From NCBI RefSeq assembly GCF_040054535.1, contig NC_090778.1:12121501-12185500 (forward strand): 64,000 nucleotides of DNA, read 5' to 3'. This document shows, piece after piece, positions 49,990 through 64,000 of the stretch (its first letter is position 1; each line of letters starts with the position of its first letter). Both the position numbers and the translations under genes were made by a program. The stretch is from Antennarius striatus. Lineage: Eukaryota > Chordata > Actinopteri > Lophiiformes > Antennariidae. The notes under the pieces were generated by a model. That model ran no database searches. It was given only the letters and a program-made list of their open reading frames with translations, and was not told the DNA's origin.

Positions 49990-52097
49990 CTGTGTCAGTT
50001 CTGCTACACCTTTTGGGCAACACACATACCATTGTTCACTCAGTGAACAAGTCACAGTATCTGAGTATCTGTTCAACAATGGGTTCGCCAAGCCCTGTCA
50101 TAGTTCGTGGACTTTCCCCTGCTTATTGTTACAAAAATCTGACGGCACTTTTCATTGCAGGTAAAAAACAAACAAACAAAATCTAAATGCTAATGCAGTG
50201 TCTGCACCTGGTCTGTGATGGTGCTATGCTACTGCAACTTCAACCCCTCTGCCACCACCATTGGGCTCACCCCAAGGCTCCGGTTAGGGGGTTTTTGAGT
50301 TTATTTAACTGCTCTTCCTCATCATCGTCTAAACCTATCTGTGAAAATTGATTTATAAGCAAGGAGACAGCAAATTCAAAACACACTACATTTTACAGCT
50401 GCTGCAGAATGTTTAAAAATGTGAGTTGTGACTGACTGAAATGAATTGCAGCAATTATGGATTTTTCCAAAAGTAGGCTGCTGTAAGGCCTTTTGATATC
50501 CATACGCATGCAAAGCCTCAGAAAGGTTTTGAAACACAACACTCACATGCACAAAAGCCAGATACCTGATCCTTCTTTATGACGTTCTGTAGTTTCTGCA
50601 ATCATGGTTTAGAATTATGTGCTCCTTTGTTTCTCTCTCCTATCATGTTCCCCAAGTATCAGTCAAAGTTTCTGTTTGTGCACTCTCTACAATGACTGGG
50701 ACACATATTTTTCAATGCTTCTTTATTGACACTGTACATCAGCTTTGGTTGATTTATTTAATTGATCATAAAACTACAAAACGTACAATATTCCAAACGT
50801 ACAAAATTCCAAACTCTATGTCGTTAATTGTTCCAGGAGACAAAGCGTAAGCAGAAAAATGATGTTTGTCGAATAACCTGTGTCCAGGCTGAACCCGAAA
50901 TAACTGTTCCCAGTTCTATTATGTACTTTATTTCTGAATGCATTTTCAATAATATAAGGTACATATGAATCTATTTTAAAGTCACAAATAAATAAATTTT
51001 ATTTTTTAATATGGTTCAGAACAAAAGTCTAAATATAGATATACAATTTGGCAATGTTTCCCATACATTATGTCAATTTATAATTGAATAATAAAATAAG
51101 AACCTTAAAAAACTTGTTGAAAGGTCCTTGAAGTGTTTTCTTCTACTACTCAAGGATTAAATTATAAGGAACAAAAGCTTAGCGTGCATAAACTATTCTG
51201 AATTCAACGTGAAGTTGAGTAAAATGGACTAAACTTGATTTTTTTTCTGTTTATTTTTTAAAAAACTGACGTATAATCAAAAGCGACTCTACTCAAATCA
51301 ACTAGAGCCGAAGTATACTGTACCTGTATTATTAGTGAAGCGATCATGCAAGTGCAGCAGCAGATACTGTATATTTTTGCAGTATAAACACATTGTACGT
51401 AGAGTGAACTCGATTACATATAATGTAGCATACCGGTTATTTTCTTCCAATATTAAACGTGAATTTTGTACTCATCAGTTAGTGAAAATGTCTGTGTACT
51501 TGATATAAAGGTACAGCTATCATTTGGTTATCTTAGCATTAAGAAATCCAACACAACATGTTGATTATAGAAGTCCTGGGACGTTTTCTTTTACTGTGTG
51601 TTGGTCATCTTCAGACATGCAGTTTATCACTTGTTTCCAGAAGCAATGCTAAAGTAAGCTAAAGTAGTGGATTAGCTGTAGCTTCTTTACGCACAACAGT
51701 ATCAATCGTATATTGATATGTTGATATATTTCCTAACAATCACAAATTCAGATTTCAAGGGCATTTAAGAATGATTACTCATTTTTGGCATTGGACTTGA
51801 CAGAAAGAAATTCACAGTGCGGAAAATTTCTATTCCCAGCCCAATCTACAATTAGGAAAGTATTTCTTTGGACATGTAACATCACTAAACTATTCTTATA
51901 TTTCAGAGTGTGTTTATGGAACAATCAAAAGCTTATTGTATTATAGTAATCACATGGAGAGAAATATATGTGTTGCTGTAAAGGAAAAAATATCAATCAG
52001 ACAGAATTTTAAAAAAAAGGTAAAGAAGGTAAAAATTGAGGCAAATCAGCAGACGCTTTCAGTTACATTTTTGGTCATTCTCTGCACAATCTGTGCA
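49990..52097. other. AT-rich intergenic DNA downstream of the keratin gene
   Basis: No gene recognised. It presumably holds the 3' UTR of the keratin gene (starting at 52097 and running left), but I see no clear nearby AATAAA on the minus strand. Confidence 0.35.
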
Positions 52098-59619
<7,522 letters not shown>

Positions 59620-60154
59620 TTAGCACAAAACAAGTGGACCACATAGAACAGGGACATTCATTGTGCGTGTTACACTAGTGTCAACCTGGGTTCTCTCGGG
59701 TGAATACATCCTTGACCTTAGAGACAAATTTCCACTTAACTCCAAAAAGTTTGGTAGATTTATCATGGTCTGGAACATGAAAAAAACAAACTCTTTTTGC
59801 TTTTAGACATTAATTTTTCTTCTTTTAATCCTTGTAGTTAATACATAGTCATTCTATGTCTCTTTCTGCATGCACTAGTGTCTAGTGGTCAATTTACATG
59901 CTTGTGGTAGTTTTGTGTCTCTGGAATGAATATCTATTGTGAGAGTTTGATTTGATTTCCAGAGAGAAATGCAAACAGTCACCTCAGACAAGTTTCAGAA
60001 GCCTCAGCAGCCCATCTCTCACATGGATGAATTGATGAGCTTATTTGTTATCTGGATTGACTGTGGTTGAACTACAAGTGCTGATTATTAAACATTATGC
60101 TTCTGTTCTTTTTCATTACTTGTGATGCAAAACTACACATAAAAAAGACAAACA

Positions 60155-60440
60155 CTTACACTGAGCTCAGTTCTTCAGCAGAGATTCTCTTGTGCCGTTT
60201 GGTCAGGTCTCAAGCCGGAGGAGTGAAGTATCGATGTTGCTGGACCAGATTTCACAGGTGAGTTTTGGTTGCAGAGGTGCTTTGTTGAGGGGGTGGAGCC
60301 ACTTTTGGTGTATCTAATCCCACACAGGAAGATGCAACACGACACCCAGGAGAGCAAACTGTAGTGTGGATAAAATAAACTGGTTGGTGTCAAAATTTGG
60401 TTTGCAAACAAGTGTCGACAGCTTACTTGAGGAAACAATA
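60155..60440 (-). promoter_or_regulatory. Probable keratin 5' UTR exon and promoter
   Basis: On the minus strand a donor GTAAGTG follows 60160, and upstream is an ordinary 5' UTR-like stretch. A CCACCCCCTC box (about 60299-60288), of the KLF/Sp1 type common in simple-epithelial keratin promoters, lies about 130 bp further up. No TATA box is evident. The exon would splice to 59432. Inferred only. Confidence 0.4.
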
Positions 60441-63400
60441 AAATCCAATCAACAAAACCTTTAAATGTTGATTCATATATAACTCAATTATACAAAGTCG
60501 AGAAATTATTTAAGCAGAAACGGAAAGAGTACCCCACTTCAATGTGTATGGTCTTCTCTTTTTACACTTGAAATACTTGTGTTTATTATTGTACTGAGGT
60601 CTCTCAGTCATCATTATTAAATACTTAGGTCTTTTTCAGCACATTTAAAAATAACCTGCTGTATATTTAAAGATATAAGATGAAGCTGCTTAAATGATTA
60701 TAAGATTAAAATAATCTGAATATCTGCTATGATTATCAAATTAATTGAAACAATTTTGACACAAAAGTAATGACTTGACTTTGAGTCATCAGTATTATGA
60801 TGAAAAGCTGTTGAGTGCTATTACCATTTCTATACAACATACAGTAGTCTAACTTTTAGATCAATATTTGGAATCATGTCTCCTTAATCTCATTCTGTCT
60901 TTGTTTGACGTAGATGCTTAAATTTGGACAAACCAGTATGACGAGCAAGCTGAAACAGTCACTGTGCTGACTCCACAGTGATCTCATTGAGATAGGGCAC
61001 AGTGCTCTCTGAGCAAAGGAGGAGTTGGCTTTACCTGAGGTTGCCCTGATGGGAAGAGGAGGAATTGGAGGAAGCAGGAACAATGGTTGGACAAAATGAA
61101 AAGAAAGTGAAGACCCCTGAGAAATATGGGGCGTGGGCCTGGTTGAACAGGAAACCAGGTTACTTGTGACACATAGACAGACTGATACACACACATTCTT
61201 GTACTTTGATAAGTGTAAGTTATCGCCCATCTCTTGTTAGAAGATGCATAATCCTGTTTCACCTTGTGTATAAAAAGTATCTGGGGAGGATTAATTTCTT
61301 TTAAGGATCAGATCACCCAGTGACACTTGACCTGGTACAGTGTTTTCCATATTTCCACCCAAATTCCTTGCCTGTGCACACATTTAAACAATCATAAAAA
61401 TCATACAAAAATGGCATCTGTCATGATCACATAGTCATATGAAGCATTTAAATGTTAAAAATATAAATAAATAAAAAAAATTTTTTAAAAAGACTTAAGA
61501 AGTCTTTTTTATGTCACAAGTTGTTTTATTAGCATTTCATTTGGCTGAGTAGGTTACAGGAAGACAGCATGTGTCTAGCTACCACAGAGTAAACTGACTA
61601 ACGATTACTTTAACTGTGTTTACTTTATTGTCCACAATTAAGAGGAATTTTGTTCAAAATATTCCCAACAGATGATAGTTAAACATTTTATTAAATGCTG
61701 GACTTTTGTACTCCAATGCTATACAGTTAATCACAGATAGATTGGTCCTACAACATGTACAAATGTTATTTCTCTTGGAGTCACCATGAAGCACTTGACT
61801 GTTATTTGACTATAACTTCACAATCCAGCGCTGAAAAGTAGAATGGATTTACTGCCACCTTGTGAAATAAATAACTTACTACAGGAAATAACTTGAAACG
61901 CACCTGCTCTGCAATGCATGATCTGTGTCAATGACTCTGATTGGAAAGCTAAAAATGTTGCATTATGACATTATGTCAAGGACTCTACAATATATTAATT
62001 TTTATAAAGGTAAATAGTCAAAGCATCGATCAAACACACTATAAAAAGGACAATGAGTGACTGCATCTGTGCAGTGTATATTGTTGAGTAACAGCTTCAA
62101 ATTAATGTGAATACGGACGTGTTGTTTTAATACTTTGTTATTGCTCTATGAAAGACGAATTAGTTAGTATTTAATACACTTCAAAGGATGAAAAGTACAT
62201 TAGTATTTAAAGACACACCACAAGCATGAAGAGGATCAAATGCATATTTTCCCAAAAATGAATCTGACAAGCCAAATGTCAACCCAAGCTTCAAACAATC
62301 AAATATTTTATGGTCGTCAGATGGTATTTATAAATTCACCATTTCAAGTGACACATTCTAACTTTATTTTTTGCAATCAACCTCCGACCGTAATGGTGCA
62401 GGTCATCACCTTGTTTTCATTATGATGCAAACATTTTCAATGCACAAAACAAGAATTCTGTGATTTTACTCTTAGGGAACTGTATATGTGTATGGTCCCC
62501 GATGGTGTGGCTTTTTCACTTTTTCAGTTAAACAAGTACTGTATCCTACTCTTTCTGATCATATTTAATAAAGTATTCAGTACAGGGTAGCCTAAATTAA
62601 AGAAGAATTTCTTCACTTGACCTCTGGAAAAATGAGAATTTTTACAAAAGTAAGATCCATTCATCCTGCTTGCCAAACCCATAACCTATTATTATATTAT
62701 ATTTTACTATTATTATTATTATTATACTATACTATACTATACTATACTATACTATACTATACTATACTATACTATACTATACTATACTATACTATACTAT
62801 ACTATACTATACTATACTATACTATATTACTATTATTTCACTGAAAAGCAGGTAAATACATTATGATCAGAGAATGCATGTGCTCATTATGCAAACTTGC
62901 AAATTGATATGTCTGTGTAAGTTCTCATCCATCCAGGTCATGGTTATCCAAAAGCTGTTTAAGTCAATCCACTGGATGTTAAGAAAGTTCGTGAAGACGT
63001 TTCGTGGCTGATTTTCACTTTTTCAGTTAAACAAATTGATTTACGTTTCTTCCATTGTGTTTTCATGACATATTTTCCAAACATGCAGTATTTCACAGGA
63101 AATTGTACTTCCAGTACACCTCAGGAGATTTATTATGCTTTAGTGTCATAAATCAAATTTATAAAGCCTACCCAGAATACACACATTGGGAACCTGCTCT
63201 ATGGCACCTTGTTTATTTTTATATGGTGTACAGTTGGCAGTCAGCTTCGATGAAGTGAATTGTATCAGTTATTTCTCCTGCTGCTACTGTCAGATATGGC
63301 AAAACAAAATAGTTTCATGTTTTCCCAGAATTTTTACTCCACTTTCTGGCCAAAGTGCAGAGAAAAAAGAACTTTGGCTTTCAACTTTGGCGTTCAAACT

Positions 63401-64000
63401 TTGATAGTGAATCCAGAATAGAGCTTTTACAGATGGAGGTTAAATGTTAGGCCTGTGTAATATCCACATTTAAACAAATAAACAAAAATCAAACAAACCA
63501 CAAAGTAAATTCATTGTGGCCCAGCTGGCTGACAGCAACAAATTGAGCACTGTTTATATTGATAAGAGACGTCCAACAATCAACCCATTTGACAAACCTC
63601 AATACAATCTAGATGCTGGGGCATAAAGCTTTGTAAACCAAAAAAGGGAAACATAAAGTGACAAACACTAAATGTGATAAAACAGTAGTTTTATATTGGA
63701 CCCAAGAGAAAACCCTAAAACCCTGCTTCATATAATTCCTACTGATAGAATAATAGGAACTATTGTGTATGGTAATGCCAACATGCAAATCTGTTCTTTC
63801 ACTAGCACTTTTACATCCAAACTTACAATTACTTTGTATTTTGTGATTGTTAACTGGCAGTAAAGGATAAAATTACGTGAAAAAATTATTTAATTTGTCA
63901 TTGTATACCCAGTTGTTCAAGCCATGCCTAGAGAGGGAGAGAGGGAGGGTGTCACTGCTTTTATCTCTCAACGTAAAATAATGGGATAAGTGGTCATCGT
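60441..64000. other. AT-rich intergenic DNA, no gene seen
   Basis: Open frames here lack recognisable domains. The only feature I can support is the microsatellite at 62726-62825, next to a short (ATT)n run (62705-62725). Confidence 0.5.
62726..62825. repeat. (ACTAT)20 pentanucleotide microsatellite
   Basis: Twenty uninterrupted ACTAT units. A leucine/tyrosine-rich open frame across it is an artefact. Confidence 0.95.

Overview
The window is genomic DNA of a ray-finned (teleost) fish. The grounds are intron-rich vertebrate genes, long microsatellites, and dense remains of repeat families typical of teleosts: several LINE clades, Tc1 and hAT DNA transposons, a tRNA-derived SINE and LTR-like pieces. 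The host genes I can support are all on the minus strand.

Layout. (1) 1-36 kb is a tandem array of UDP-glucuronosyltransferase (UGT2-like) genes, read right to left. Copy B (36156 down to 22270) has all six coding exons, each with GT-AG borders, and gives a 532-residue open frame. Copy C (19153 to 15187) is a pseudogene: exon 1 is broken, exons 2-3 are missing and exon 5 is frameshifted. Copy D (11089 to about 10370) is an isolated dead exon 1. Copy A (4977 to 3725) keeps intact exons 1-3; its exons 4-6 must lie left of the window or be lost, because a degenerate LINE fills 1-2906. Transposons fill the introns and spacers. (2) 36-40.6 kb is non-coding and may hold regulatory DNA. (3) 40.7-41.9 kb holds tal2, a 112-residue bHLH transcription factor with its coding sequence in one exon, a probable 5' UTR exon and a TATA box. 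(4) 42-52 kb has no gene I can see; it holds repeats, microsatellites and a few possible conserved non-coding stretches. (5) 52.1-59.4 kb is a type I keratin, keratin-18-like, with eight coding exons and 426 residues, plus a probable upstream non-coding exon near 60.2 kb. (6) 60.5-64 kb is AT-rich DNA with a pentanucleotide microsatellite.

The three loci have unrelated jobs: detoxification or steroid conjugation in the ER, neural/haematopoietic-type transcription, and the simple-epithelium cytoskeleton. No operon-like or pathway link is implied. The most informative structure is the history recorded in the UGT array: empty-site and filled-site comparisons between paralogs, a likely gene-conversion tract over exon 2, a shared HNF1-like promoter element absent from copy B at the matching place, and a set of near-perfect short fold-back hairpins that ordinary annotation does not explain. 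I found no convincing novel biochemical system.
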